Shown here one piece after another: positions 22,091 to 34,068 of a stretch of DNA of 64,000 bases. Source of the DNA: Strongylocentrotus droebachiensis (lineage: Eukaryota; Echinodermata; Echinoidea; Camarodonta; Strongylocentrotidae); NCBI GenBank assembly GCA_035222895.1, contig JAVYIG010004988.1:1-64000 (forward strand), given 5' to 3'. A program made the translations under genes and the position numbers. Below the pieces are notes generated by a model. That model was given only the letters and a program-made list of their open reading frames with translations, was not told where the DNA came from and searched no databases. Position 1 is the stretch's first letter, and each line of letters starts with the position of its first letter.

Positions 22091-23645
22091 TAGTATTCCA
22101 ATTGATATAATATTTACTAGTCTAATCATATCTATACTTTTATTTACTATTACTTTTTTATCCAAATTATCATCATTATTATTATTATCAATGTTCGGGT
22201 ACTAATCCGTCGCACAATCTAGGGTTACGTCATCTCCGACGTTCAGTACTGTCCTCACTGATATAACTTATCCATTTGAAAATCCTGAGATATGTTCATG
22301 AAAAGTAGAGTTATAAAGGCATTGAAGATTCCCATTTTTGTATTAGCGATTAGAATTTTCTCATAAAACCTCATCACGACACATCGTCAAAATATCTATT
22401 TCCCATCATGCTTTGTCACTATGGTGGCATAGTATTACTTTCATTTCATGAGCTAGGTTCACGACATGTTGTAAAATGGATGAATATTTCACATTGCTTG
22501 ATCCGTACCTCCAGATATCAATGATCAGTGTTAGCAGTGATCTTTTGTCAAGATGATTTCGAGTTTAATATCTTATCTATTTCTAACAATGACCTTGATA
22601 CGGGTCCCTATCATGATCCTCTGTTACTAAGTACTCGTATATACGCGACGAGGCTCGTATTTAGTAGTCTAAAAACATTTCTTTAATCATCATGAAAATC
22701 ACGTTTCGTCAAGTATCTTTTTGGTTGATTAATATTGCAACCGGTAAATGTATTCTGCCCTCTTGAGTCTAGATATGTTAAGACTTCAATCTACTTGACA
22801 AGGAAATGACACTTGTATTGAAGTGGATCTATTGACTGTCCAAATACATACGATCTCTTAGAAGCATAACGAAACCAAAATTATATACATAGAAATTTGC
22901 TTGTCAGCATTGTAATATGTATTTTGGAAGAATGATGATTTTGACCAACATTTACATTTTTCTCAGAAAGTAGACGTAGCATAGTTATTTTCAGTGTTTT
23001 TTCTGTAAGTATTTCCATGTTAGGTACTTTACTAAATTTGATTCTCATAAATGTCTTTAGCGAACAGGACTGTGGATTCATAGATGCCTTTGAAAACAAT
23101 TCTCCATTGCATCGTGTTTCTAAGGTCGCACAAGGCAAAAAACCATAACATTGCGATATCGTTTCAAATGTCATGATTGAGACGGATTTCTTCTGTTCCT
23201 GACGAAAACAATAAATTAACCTATTGTTTTTTTTTTACATAGTGCATAAATTTACACAATCATTTTTACAACTTGAAACACTTCATAATCCAAAGACTGC
23301 GTAAAAACTTGTGTGAGGAATTACATAATCCCAATGCATGGTCAAAGATTAATTTCAACAATTGAAAAAGAACCAGTAATTAGTGATATGTATTTAAAGA
23401 GATTATACACACTTTTTAATTAACAAATTCTGCGTTTTTGATATTGAAATTATCATGTGTATCTTGTAAAAGACGACTAAACGCGTACTCAATAGCTATG
23501 GGTACAAATACGTATATCATACTGTTTCGAATGCACAAATTGTCATTGGATACGATTATTGAGTACCTTCTAGCGAACAAAGTAAGGCAAAGGATGTACC
23601 ATGATAACAGCGTGATATATGAACGACCTGAACGATTTGAAGACC
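22091..23645. repeat. 5' flank block R2, copy 1, distal part
   Basis: Matches 38776-39396 and 39929-40895. The point corresponding to 39406 reads 'CGTCAAGTATCTTTTTGG' here (22706-22723), which is the empty site for the Penelope-like insert. No gene seen. Confidence 0.8.
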
Positions 23646-23889
23646 TACACCCTCAACAAAAAGTGAGTCATTTGACACATTTAAGCATAATTTTCGTGAG
23701 TCAGGTGTAAATTGACTCATTAGTAACAACCAATGAGTCTCTATTGACTCATTTATATTTCACCAGTGTGTCAATCATGAGCTGACGCATTTGCAAAATG
23801 CTTCGACTGACTCACATGGTCGTAAAAAATGAGTCAAGATCGACATAAGAGCATTTTAGAAGAAAAAAGTGAGTCAACTTGAAAGTGAG

Positions 23890-23990
23890 GCTGTATGCAT
23901 GCGCGCGCATGCTTTCGTGACGTCATCCAAAATGCGCATTCTCGAGCCATATTTGAATTCCCGATCGACGACGCGACGTCGCCATCTTAT
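23890..23990. promoter_or_regulatory. CpG-rich promoter-like patch inside the AP-1 element
   Basis: Within 100 bp: the perfect palindrome GCATGCGCGCGCATGC (23897-23912), a full CRE TGACGTCA (23918-23925), TGCGCATT, CGACGACGCGACGTCG and CGCCATCTT (23980-23988, the complement of the YY1 site AAGATGGCG). This dense CpG is unlike its surroundings and resembles a TATA-less promoter. No attached transcript can be shown. Confidence 0.35.
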
Positions 23991-24188
23991 ATCTTGGATT
24001 CAGAAGAGTTTTGACTGCAGCTAGTGAAAAATTGGTACGCATAATTATTCATATGGTTTTAAACGATGATTTTTATGACTGGATTCGTCGGCTGAATCTT
24101 CTGATTATTATACAAATGATGCATGCGTTCATTTTACGATATCCGCACTCGAGTTGATGAGGCTGTGTGTAACTTAACTATAGATTCT

Positions 24189-24413
24189 CACTATGAACAT
24201 GACAGACAATGAAAGCGGACAAAATATACAGTTCCTCAGGAAAACAAAGGAACATCCCTTCACTGCTATTATGTAAAAATGTGTAGAACAGGTGAATATG
24301 CATGTGACACCTGTTCTACACATTTTTACATATTAGCAGTGAAGGGATGTCCCTTTGTCTACCTGAGGAACTGTATATTTTGTCCGCTTTCATTGTCTGT
24401 CATGTTCATAGTG
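24189..24413. repeat. 225-bp long hairpin
   Basis: Arms of about 106 bases starting CACTATGAACATGACAGACA on the left, with the matching complement on the right, and a 13-base loop around AATATGCATGTGA. Only a few mismatches. The reading frame at 24279-24512 overlaps it and is not a gene. Confidence 0.92.
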
Positions 24414-24749
24414 TCTACTGTATCGCACGAAGCCGTGTCGAATGAAAACATGCATGATCTTGCATCATTGTTTTATACAACGAAACTCCTAGATCCTTGT
24501 TATTTGATGTAAAACAAATTAATTCAAGATTGTTTCGTGACAGTATGGGTGACAAATAAATCTCAAGTTAAGGCTTAATTTAGTGCGTACAAAGTAGATT
24601 TTTCAGATTCGGGTAGCGGGACCACCGATTACATCGCTAAAATGTGATATTTTAGGATATATTTTCCATTGCAAATGTGGACAGTGACTCTGGCATGGTA
24701 TGGTATGTGTGTGATAGGCCTAGGGAGTAGGGGGGTCTATGTCATGATG

Positions 24750-25013
24750 CACCCACAACAAAAAGTGAGTCACCCTTACTCAAATTGATGAGTCACTGGT
24801 TTGTCCGTACAGCGAAACACTTGAAGGATCATGTGAGTCACTATGACTCGATACAAATGAGTCTTATTTATCTAAGACTCACTTCAAGTGAGTCTTTAAG
24901 ACTCATTTGTATCGAGTCATAGTGACTCACCTGATCCTTCAAGTGTGTCGCTGTACGGACAAACCAGTGACTCATCAATTTGAGTAAGGGTGACTCACTT
25001 TTTGTTGTGGGTG
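24750..25013. repeat. Foldback terminal unit with six AP-1-type sites
   Basis: Arms of about 115 bases from CACCCACAACAAAAAGTGAG inward meet near 'AAGACTCACTTCAAGTGAGT'. The right arm also serves as the terminal repeat of the whole element. A solo 264-bp MITE embedded at the right end would look the same. Confidence 0.85.
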
Positions 25014-25015
25014 TA

Positions 25016-25860
25016 GCATAATTGCACTTAGATTTTATTAATGTTATTTTTATGTTTATATTGCGGTCGGTGAGAATGAAGAAATTACTTATTTTCTAGA
25101 TTATAAAAGTGAACAGCGTATTGCATCCTTTTTCCCGAAAAGATCTACAGAAAGCAGACTCAATAGCCATGTGCATAACTTTTTGATTGGATCGAACATT
25201 ACAATGATATGTTACTTTATAAGATGATGACGTTGATCCTAATCAAATGTTGGTTGAAAGCGTACACGTAATCAGGCATTTATTTTGCCTTACGCGTAAT
25301 TTGGATAATGACCGGTCATTATCCAATTCTAATGACCGGTCATTAGTAAAATCATATGATAAAACTTCATTTTTTTAAAACAAATAAAACATAATATTAT
25401 AAAACAAATAATAGACATCATTTTGTTCGGACATTAGTAAAATTTAACCACACTCGGTACCTTCAAAACAGTCCAAAAACCCTCGGCTACTGCCTCTGGC
25501 GTGTTAGACTGTTCCAAAGGTACCTCGTGTGGGTAATTCTTACTAATGCCCTCAATGATGTGTAGTATTTGTATATTAATAGGCTATTGAAGCTACCCTT
25601 TTAGCCGATTTCTTGAAAGTCTCTACAATCGTGTTATACGTACAAATTTAAGGTCACCAACAAGCAATCAATGACTACGACTTTAAAAGTAAGCAGAGGC
25701 AATCCACTTCCTTTTGCCTTGCAGAAATATAGAAATAAAACCGTTTCATCAGATTACACCATTTAGACTTCGGCTCATGACAAGAATTTACAAAAGAGGA
25801 ACTTGACATGTATTCAAATCTGTTTGTATCTTAATGCTCTTTTTAACTTCAAAACCTAGT
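25016..25860. repeat. Block R2 end with palindrome-bearing MITE, copy 1
   Basis: Matches 40896-41617. Two perfect palindromes share the core ATGACCGGTCAT: 22 bp at 25303-25324 and 18 bp at 25329-25346. A foldback follows: 'CCACACTCGGTACCTT' near 25448 pairs with 'AAGGTACCTCGTGTGG' near 25517. This looks like an old MITE, about 25240-25550. No gene seen. Confidence 0.65.
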
Positions 25861-27630
25861 TTACTTTGAGTTTTCATTACAACTAACATGGCCTTAGAAC
25901 AGTGCACTTCTCAGGATGAAAACGAATCTGCCATTTTGCAGCCCACTCTTCCAGTTTTTATAAATCACTTTAAAGTTGCACGACAGATATAAAATATTGA
26001 TTATGTAATCATACGTGGAGCCTAAAGGAAATAACTCGGTATGCTGATCTCAAAACTTTGTATATTTTGTTCGTACGTCAGAGTGATAGTTTTGGTTTCC
26101 ATGGTTATTATACTTGTTTAATATGGGTGTGTAATTTGTATTGTTAACAACGGAAGAATGAATAATTGCTGTGGCTTACTGTTTCCGTTATTACAAAAAA
26201 GTGGATCCTGAAGTTTTCAGACGCCGTGGCCCACACTCGACTCATTCTACAATCTGCAGTTTGTACAATAAGTCTAGATTTCACAATAATGTGCCCTAAA
26301 TTACTTTGTTTGAATACCATATTTTCGATTGGCTTTTTTTTTCACATTTCAGTGTAATACATTTTTTAAAATCATCTTAAGGCAAGAAAATAAAGAGATT
26401 GTATCGAACCGTGCATGACCTGAAAAGCACCAGGCAGAAGCTCTACCACTGATCTAAGTTTAATATCTTTGTTTTGGAATTCTTTCATGGTCAAGCAGAA
26501 ATGACTGTGAAGGGTTATCTAGAGCTGCTGTCTACATGAGCATCAGGTAACCTGCTGTAACGTCAAGTTTTTGTCCTCAAGAGAGGGTGTTTCATCAACT
26601 AAAATTGATTTCGATCTTAAAAATGAATTTTAAGGCCGAATCAGTTTCAGCTTAAAACTGATACTTGTGAGCTGTTTCATCAAACTAATTTTGAGCTAAA
26701 TTTTCTATAAAACTTGCAGTTTGAAAACATATTCATTTAGAGGTGTTGTTGTGATAGCCTATTTCTTTTTATCCATTGCCAGACTGAAAGCGTATTATCA
26801 TAATTGTGTATTGAAAGTGTATAATTTGAGTTGTTGTATTGTATTCTCTGTTTATTAGTGGGCCCTGTACTTCAGAATTGAGAACATTAATTGGTCTGCT
26901 TCCATGGATGTTGAGCTTACTGAGCCATAACCCCATCTATGTTGCTATAATTCTGAATCATTTTGTTTAATGAATAGGATATTTGATGTATATTAAATAT
27001 AGTACTATGAAAGTGAGAATAACAGAATGTTGATTGTTTACAAATATGTTTTTTTAAATGAGGCCATTGTGACTTTAAGTGATATACAATCCTTGGAATG
27101 AATCATTTCCATTTTTTGTTCAGGCACTGATGTAGGTATGAATTATCAAAAGTAAAGTAAAAATAGCAAAATGCGTATGTGTTATGCTTTTGGTAAGTGG
27201 AAATTTTCATTTGACTATTACGTTGAAGTTATGATCTTAACGTTGTAGCTGTTTTAAAAGCATCTTTTAAACTTGTTATTTTATGTCACGTAAAAATGGT
27301 CAAGGCTGTAAGATGACAGCCTCTCTGTCTGCCAGACTCTCCCTCTATCTTCACCAGTTTTATCTCTTAGTTTTCTACCTTGACTGATTTATCTCTCTTT
27401 TCTCTTCCTATCTAACGCCAGGGCCGTAGCCAGAGTTTGATGTTTGAGGGGGCACATACATGTAATTGATCGACGTCCTGGGGAGGGGTCTAAAAAAGTT
27501 CAACCGATCTTGGAAATTTTGGGTGCCCCCCCCCCCCCCACCCCCCGTGGCTACGGGCCTGTCTAACGCCACCCCTCCATTAAGACCCAAACCAACAAAC
27601 GCACACGCTTATGTACGCACACACACACAC

Positions 27631-27663
<33 letters not shown>

Positions 27664-30123
27664 TACACACCCACACACATTACGTCTCTTCTTGTATCAT
27701 CTCCTTTTCCTTAAATTCACGCTCCCCGTCTTTATGCCTGAGAACAGCATGAATTGTGCTTTGTTATTGTTAGTATCTAATTGAATATAGGCCCTACCAA
27801 TATGTTAGATGTAAGGAGAAGAGGAAATAGGTACGTCTTGTTACTAATGTAATGTTAAGGATATGACCTGATATTCCATTTGCGTGAACCTGCATCCGTT
27901 TTCTCGATATTTCCTCGACCAAAATATTCGGGAATTTTTAATGTTTTTTTTCTCTTCAAAATTCGAACAAGGAAATGTAATATACGGTTGATGAGAACTG
28001 GAAGCGGCTTAGTCTCCGCTGCAGTGTTTTGTGAAGACCCTTAATGTTATTGACTCAGGTTACATATATTTTGGTATTGTGCCTGCTTTGTCGATTAAAA
28101 GTGCGGCTTCATTAGCATAATGTTGATTTTTTTGCTTCTTCTAAATATCAAAATATATATACTTCATAATTTTGTTGCAGAAATGCCTTTCTAAAAAGAA
28201 GCACTTTCGATGTCTTAGAGTATACGCCCGGAACAAGCTAGAGCATCTATTTCACACTCTGTCTGTAGACGCTATCCAATAGTGATAAGTACAGAAAACA
28301 ACAATTTTGTGCTTTCCGCTTACTTATTTGCAATTTGAATTATTTACTTTCGAATTTAATTTACAGGTTGCGCGGGGACACAAAAAAAAATGGTTTGATA
28401 ATACGCTTACTTTATTGAAATTTCATCCATCTGAGTAAATACGTTTTTATCAACAAATATAATGGATACATATACATGTACCATGTTGAAGATAATACAA
28501 TGTAGTTTTACTTTTCTTTCATGAAATATCTAATAAGGTAGACCCTATATTAATAAAATAGCTTCTCATAAGCGATCAAGATTAAGGATTCATAGATGCC
28601 TTTATATATTTTTTCCCCTTGCTTCGTGTGTCCAAGGTAGCAAAAGACATACAAACCATAACAGTATGTTATCCTTTCAAATGTCATGATTATACACCGA
28701 TTTAGAAAATCCGGATTAAGATGAATTTCTTCCGTTCATGACGAAAGAACCAAATTAACCTATTTTATTTTACATAGTGCACAAATTTACACAGTAATTT
28801 TTACAACTTGAAACATTTCATAATCCTATGATTGAGTAAAAGCTTGTTAACAAAATTACACAATGATAATGCATGGTAAAACATTTAATGTTAACAATTA
28901 AAAGAGTACAGTAATTGTTGACATGTACTTTAAGAGAAAACATTATATATACATATATATATTTTTTTTTCTTCTAATATAGAAATCACTATTTGTATCT
29001 TGTAAATGACGACTAAATAACTCGAATTCGAAAGCTCTGCGTATATCAATCGTATATTAAAGGCATCATTAAACAATATTAAATCTGAGATGCATGGCCC
29101 TATGTGTTATCAGTGTCTGTGATAGGGTGTAATATTAAAGCCCTAAGAAAAAATTGAGCTTCAAAATGATCATGAAGTGCCTCGAAAAAGTAAAAATCTC
29201 TGAGTGACCGGTTTTACCATACTCATTGTTCCCTATAGACGGTAGTGTAATAAACACCGTTAGGAAAACGAATTCTGAAATTTCTAATTCCATTCATAGA
29301 TATCTCTTTAATCAGACAGGCTTGTAAAAGTCATGGGATTCATGTATGGCCTAAAGGTTTATAATTATGATTGCAGCACGAGCAAAGTCTAGGATTTTTA
29401 TAAATCTGAGGCAAAAATTACCCAATCTCTTTAAGAACGTTCTTGCGAAATCAAAAGTAAGGGAAAGGATGTACCATTGTAGAACAGTGTGATGTATGAA
29501 CACCTATACAACCATAGCCATGATAGAGACAAATTTGAGGTCCTAACTAACGTAATTTTTCTTAAATGGTATTGATGGTATTTTGTTTGTATTACGGTCA
29601 GTTAGAAAGAAGAAATTACTTATTTGCTATTCAGTATTATAAAAGTGAACAGCGTATTACATCCTTTATCCCGAACAAATCTACAGAACGCAGTCCCAGT
29701 AGCCATGTGCATAACTTTTTGATTGGAGCGAACATTACAATGATATGTTACATTAATAGGCTACTGAAGTTAACCTTTGGTTGATTTCTTGAAAGTCTCT
29801 ACAATCGTGTTATACGTAAAACTTTAAGGTCACCAACAAGCAATCAATGACTTCGACAAAAAGCAAACTTGATTAGAATTCAAATCTCGTTTATCTTAAT
29901 TCTCTTTTTAAATTCGAAACCTTGTTTAGTTTGAGTTTTCATTACAACCAACATATTATATCGCCGTAAACACTACACTTAAGAAAACAGTTGTACTTTC
30001 CGACACTCCAAACGATGGTATTATCTAGAGCCCTTAAAAGATTCCTAAACTTGTCAAACCAGCAGATAACCACAAGTTAATTTGAATTTTAAAAATTTAA
30101 CAAAATCGTGATTTTTTCTTGGT
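25861..30123. repeat. 3' flank block L, copy 3
   Basis: Tracks block L of copy 2 (11041-12280 and 13300-16675) without its 1-kb duplication or LINE insertion. It lacks about 200 bp after 'GATGTAGGTATGAA' (27138). The 20-bp minisatellite is down to one unit (27295-27316) and a (CA)n tract lies at 27615-27665. No gene seen. Confidence 0.8.
27419..27561. mobile_element. 143-bp hAT-like MITE with exact 8-bp target duplication
   Basis: Flanked on both sides by TCTAACGC (27411-27418 and 27562-27569). Inverted ends: CAGGGCCGTAGCC on the left, GGCTACGGGCCTG on the right. Empty sites in sister blocks read 'CCTAACGCCACCCC' (about 2479, 13518). The interior has a long C-run. Confidence 0.92.
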
Positions 30124-31566
30124 CTAATAAACATCGACATACAATGCATCAACACTGTCTACCTCATCCTTAGGCAAGGTTGGTGTCTGTCCTGCTTCTG
30201 GAGTGGCCTTCAAGGTATTCCTGGTGGGTCCTTCATCTGGCATTTCATAGAGCGGGATCTCCTCTGCATCATCTCCTGATCCTGGCATCTTAACATCGTC
30301 ATACTGGTCCCCTTGCTGAAGGGTACCCCTGATCTGCTCGTGTTGAGTGATGATAGCACTGTTGCCATAGAGACGATCTGAATTGGAAGATCCATCAGTA
30401 GCATTTGTGGTTGATTTTGACTCACGATTAGTTCCCCTCAATTCTTTGATGGAGGTAGCATACTCTGGAACCTTCCGAGATCCATCTTCAACCGATTCAT
30501 AACAAACTTCAAGGTGCTCCTTTTTATCTGCATGATCCGCACTTCGTTGATCCAAGCTGGAATCCTTCAATCCCTTAATTAAAGTGGTATACTCTGAACC
30601 CTTTTCAATCGATGCATTGCCAGTGTCTTTATTTTCTCTTCGATCTTTCGTTTTCTTACATCGCTGAACAATAATGATTACAATCAATATGAGAATGAAA
30701 ACAGAACCAAGAATGGCGATGATCAGGGTTATATTGCCACCACTCTTGTTTTTGTCGGAGTTGGAATTCTTGTTCGTTGGTGTGTGATGTTTTGTTGTAG
30801 AAATTGATGTAGGTCTACCGACGGGCATTTTTCTTGATGCTGTATATGATAATGTGGATGATCTATTTTGCGCTGTTTGTTTCAAATAAGTCGTTGGTAG
30901 CGTAGCCATCGGAGAGGAGGGTGGCGTGGGCTGAGTTGGTAGCATGCATGTGATCCTCGATTCGGTGTCGATTTGCAGATAGAATTTTGAATAAAGCCTG
31001 TTTAATTCAGTCATATCAATCGAAAAAGAAAAGGCGCTCCCTTGAATTACAGCCGTCTGATATATGCTCCCCTTCAAAGTGATAAGTCTAATAAGCGTCT
31101 GGCTTGTCCAATAATTATCCAGGGTACAAATCACTTTTATTTTATCAGGATTTAAATGATTTGCGATAATGCAATTAGAACATCCAATGACACGCAAGTC
31201 ATACGACTGAATAATAACATTATAATAGTCAAAACATTGGAAGGTAGCCGAATCATTCATTCTGATGTTAGAAATGTATATATTGTTAGAATCAGGAATA
31301 CCATTGTGGTTAACACCTTGTGTAAAACGAGGATCCTTGATGAAGACACCTGCTTCCCAGTTGGCAATTAATGTTTCATTTCTATACCACTGCTTGTAGT
31401 TATCATAAACACCATCAGGTCGAGAGCAGCCTAGGATGATATCATCTCCGATGTTAGCTATTTTTACTATTGTATCACCTTCCACTCTGCATGCAAGATC
31501 CACACAGAAAAGTACAACAAACACAGATACAAAAACACAAAACACCTGCGATCGAATGAACGTCAT
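30124..31566 (-). CDS. Ig-domain receptor with ITIM-type tail, copy 3
   Basis: Single-exon, 480-residue type I receptor. Signal peptide 1-30; V-type Ig domain Cys47, Trp60, NDSATFQC ending at Cys111; GCSNC linker (Cys129/132); second domain Cys147-Cys208; Ser/Thr stalk; membrane span about 279-300. The tail has lost the first YESV half-module: NASIEKGSEYTTL runs directly into the first YTTL. Two ITIM-consensus hexamers remain, SEYTTL (Tyr326) and VCYESV (Tyr356). Further tyrosines are 369, 400, 422, 440, 476 and 480. Copy 5 has the same half-module loss, marking them as sisters. As in copy 1, an in-frame Met 11 codons upstream is disfavoured. Confidence 0.88.
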   Translation of the reverse strand: MTFIRSQVFCVFVSVFVVLFCVDLACRVEGDTIVKIANIGDDIILGCSRPDGVYDNYKQWYRNETLIANWEAGVFIKDPRFTQGVNHNGIPDSNNIYISNIRMNDSATFQCFDYYNVIIQSYDLRVIGCSNCIIANHLNPDKIKVICTLDNYWTSQTLIRLITLKGSIYQTAVIQGSAFSFSIDMTELNRLYSKFYLQIDTESRITCMLPTQPTPPSSPMATLPTTYLKQTAQNRSSTLSYTASRKMPVGRPTSISTTKHHTPTNKNSNSDKNKSGGNITLIIAILGSVFILILIVIIIVQRCKKTKDRRENKDTGNASIEKGSEYTTLIKGLKDSSLDQRSADHADKKEHLEVCYESVEDGSRKVPEYATSIKELRGTNRESKSTTNATDGSSNSDRLYGNSAIITQHEQIRGTLQQGDQYDDVKMPGSGDDAEEIPLYEMPDEGPTRNTLKATPEAGQTPTLPKDEVDSVDALYVDVY

Positions 31567-32043
31567 CTTGGAGCCAGGTTTACGAACAATAATGAACAAT
31601 CCAAATCTCAGAAAACTATATTGGATGCGTTTCCATCGCTACGGAACAATGTCAGGTAGATTTTCCTCTCGCGGCGTCAAACTAGTAAGTGATAGTATTG
31701 CATTGATTCGTTAGAGACTGTTTGACCACTGTCTGCATTCGATGATATACATGTAGTTCCTGAACTAACAGAAATTATGGTTTGAAGCAGGTTGTGATGA
31801 AGAGTGCGTGCGCAGGATTGGGTCGATTTGAAGCAGGAAGCCTTTTTTTCTTTTGACAATTCTGTAATATAACCGCATCACGACAAATTATCAAAATATC
31901 TATTTCCCATCATGTTTTGTCACTTTAGTGGCGTAGTATACTTTAATTGCGTGTCTTGTTAGGTTCACGATAGATTATAAAATGAATAAATTTGTCACAT
32001 TGTTTGAATCGTACCTCCAAATATCAATGATCAGTGATAGCCA
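31567..32043 (-). promoter_or_regulatory. Conserved 5' flank of copy 3
   Basis: Nearly identical to 6574-7060 of copy 1, except that about 30 bp after 'CATTGATTCGTTA' is missing near 31713. Probable leader and promoter by position and conservation only. Confidence 0.4.
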
Positions 32044-32435
32044 GTGGCGGATCCAGGGGGGGGGGACCGCCCCCCCTGGGAAAAAAACGTGTAAAAACAC
32101 GCGGTTTTTACCCTTTTTTGGAGGATGGGCCCTTTTTAAATTTTCGAGGACAAAAAAAAAAAAAGTTCCCCCCCCCCCTTAGGCTGCCAAGTGAAAATGT
32201 GATGTGCATAGAACAATGTGGTCTCCATTGTGTTAGTAGATGCCAGGAAAACATCCCTAGCGGGGGTTCAAAATGGCAAAAATACATCGCCTCGCTGCTC
32301 CGCGGCTCGTGGACGATGCTCCACAGGGGGTTCAATAGCACAAAAATCAAAACGCGGCTCGTGGACGATTCTTTACAGGGGGGTTCACAATAGCAACAAC
32401 AAAAATCGCATCGCCGCTACTGGGTCAATCCGCCC
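32044..32435. mobile_element. hAT-like MITE in block R1, copy 2
   Basis: Starts CAGTGGCGGATCCAGG and ends near 'GGGTCAATCCGCCCC'. It is the intact-ended sister of 7069-7508 and related to the exact element at 51242-51547. It contains G/C runs and no transposase. Confidence 0.7.
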
Positions 32436-34068
32436 CTTCTTTTATTAATACAAAATTGTGTGGCAACCGGTCAATGTATTCTGCCCTCTTGAGTCTAGAT
32501 GTGGTAAAGGGATTGTTTAACGATATTAATTTTGAGATGCATTGCCCTACGTGGTATCAGTGTCTGTGATATGGTGTAATATTGAAGCCCTAAAAAATAT
32601 GCGCTTCAAAACGATCATGAAGTGCCTCAAAAAAGTAAAACCCTTTGAGTGACCGGTTTTACCATATTCATTTTCCCCAATTGACTGTCGTGTTGTAAAA
32701 CCGTTAGGAAAACGAATTCTGAAATTCTAATTCTAATCATAGATATCTTGATAATCAGACAGGTGATGGCTTGTAACATTTATGGAATTCATGTATGACC
32801 TAAATGTTTATAATTATGATTGCAGCATGAGCTAATTCCAGGATCTTCTTTTAGAATCTGAGGCAAAGACCCAATCCCTTAAAGACTTCAGCCTACTGGA
32901 CAAGGAAATGATACTTGTTTTGAAGTGGATATATCGACGCCACCATACAAACATGTACTATTACTTAGAAGTATAACGAAACCAAATTGTATACAAAGAA
33001 AATACTTTGTCGGTATTCGTAGTTGTATCTGGCAAGATGATTGTTTATATTATGACTAACATTAACACTTTCTCTCGTGTTTTTCTGTAAGTACGTCCTT
33101 GTTAGGTACTTTACTAAATTTAATTCTCATAATTGTCATTAGCAATCGATCTCCGGATTCATAGGTGCCTCTTTTAATATTTTCTCCATTTCGTCGTGTT
33201 TCCATGGTCGCAAAAGACGTCAAACCATCAAACGGCGCTATTGTTTAAATTTCTTCCTTTCCTGACGAAAGAACCAAAATGACCGAATATTTTGTACATA
33301 ATCAATACACAAACTTACAGTAACACTTTTACAATTTGAAACGTCTTTATGATCCCAAAACTGAGTAAATGCTTGTTTAAAAAATGTCATCATGACAATT
33401 CATGGTATTAACGTTAACATTAACGTTAACATTTAAAAGAGTACCAGTAATTTTAGACAGGTATTTAAAGAGTGTAAACATATACACTTTGTTTAAAATA
33501 CAAACTCTACCTTTCTGATATAGAAATCTTTATTTTTATCTTGTGAATGACGACTTAACGCGTACTCACAAGCTCTGTGTACAAATATATATCACACTGT
33601 TTCGAAAACAAAAATTGTCTTTGCATATGAATATTGAGAACGTTTTTGCGAAATCAAAAGTAAAGCACAGGATGTACTATAATAGAACAGCGTGATATAT
33701 GAACACCTATACAACCATAGTCATGATCGAGAAGATAGTTTGTTATTTGACGACCTAACGTAATTATTCTTATATGTTATTGATGTTATTTATATGCTCA
33801 TACAATACGGTCGGTGAGAAAGAAGAAATTATTTATTTTCTATATTATAAAAGTAAACATCGTATTTTAGTCATTTTTCCCCCGAGCAAATCTACAGAAA
33901 GCAGTTTCAATAGCCGCATGTGCAACACTTTCTAAATGGAGCGAACATTACAATGACTCGTAAATTATTCTAACAAGATTTCTGAAGGCAAACGATAGGC
34001 TACTGAAGTTACCTTTTAGCTGACTTCATGAAAGTCTCTACAATCGTGATATACGTAAATAGATTTAA
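32436..34068. repeat. 5' flank block R1, copy 2
   Basis: Matches 7509-8802 then 10463-10800 without the 1.66-kb insertion. A small (TTAACG) repeat occurs near 33405-33430. No gene seen. Confidence 0.8.

Larger units (their letters stand above)
23648..25013. mobile_element. TA-flanked element full of AP-1-type sites
   Basis: The paralog at 40895 reads 'GAAGACCTAGCATAATTG'. Here the TA is split by 1366 bp, with TA at 23646-23647 and 25014-25015. Terminal inverted repeats: left CACCCTCAACAAAAAGTGAG, right complement CACCCACAACAAAAAGTGAG. Thirteen TGA(G/C)TCA heptamers occur inside, seven in 23664-23876 and six in 24766-24997. A TA duplication fits Tc1/mariner-type transposition. No transposase is encoded. 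The interior holds two long hairpins and a CpG-rich promoter-like patch. Confidence 0.82.
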
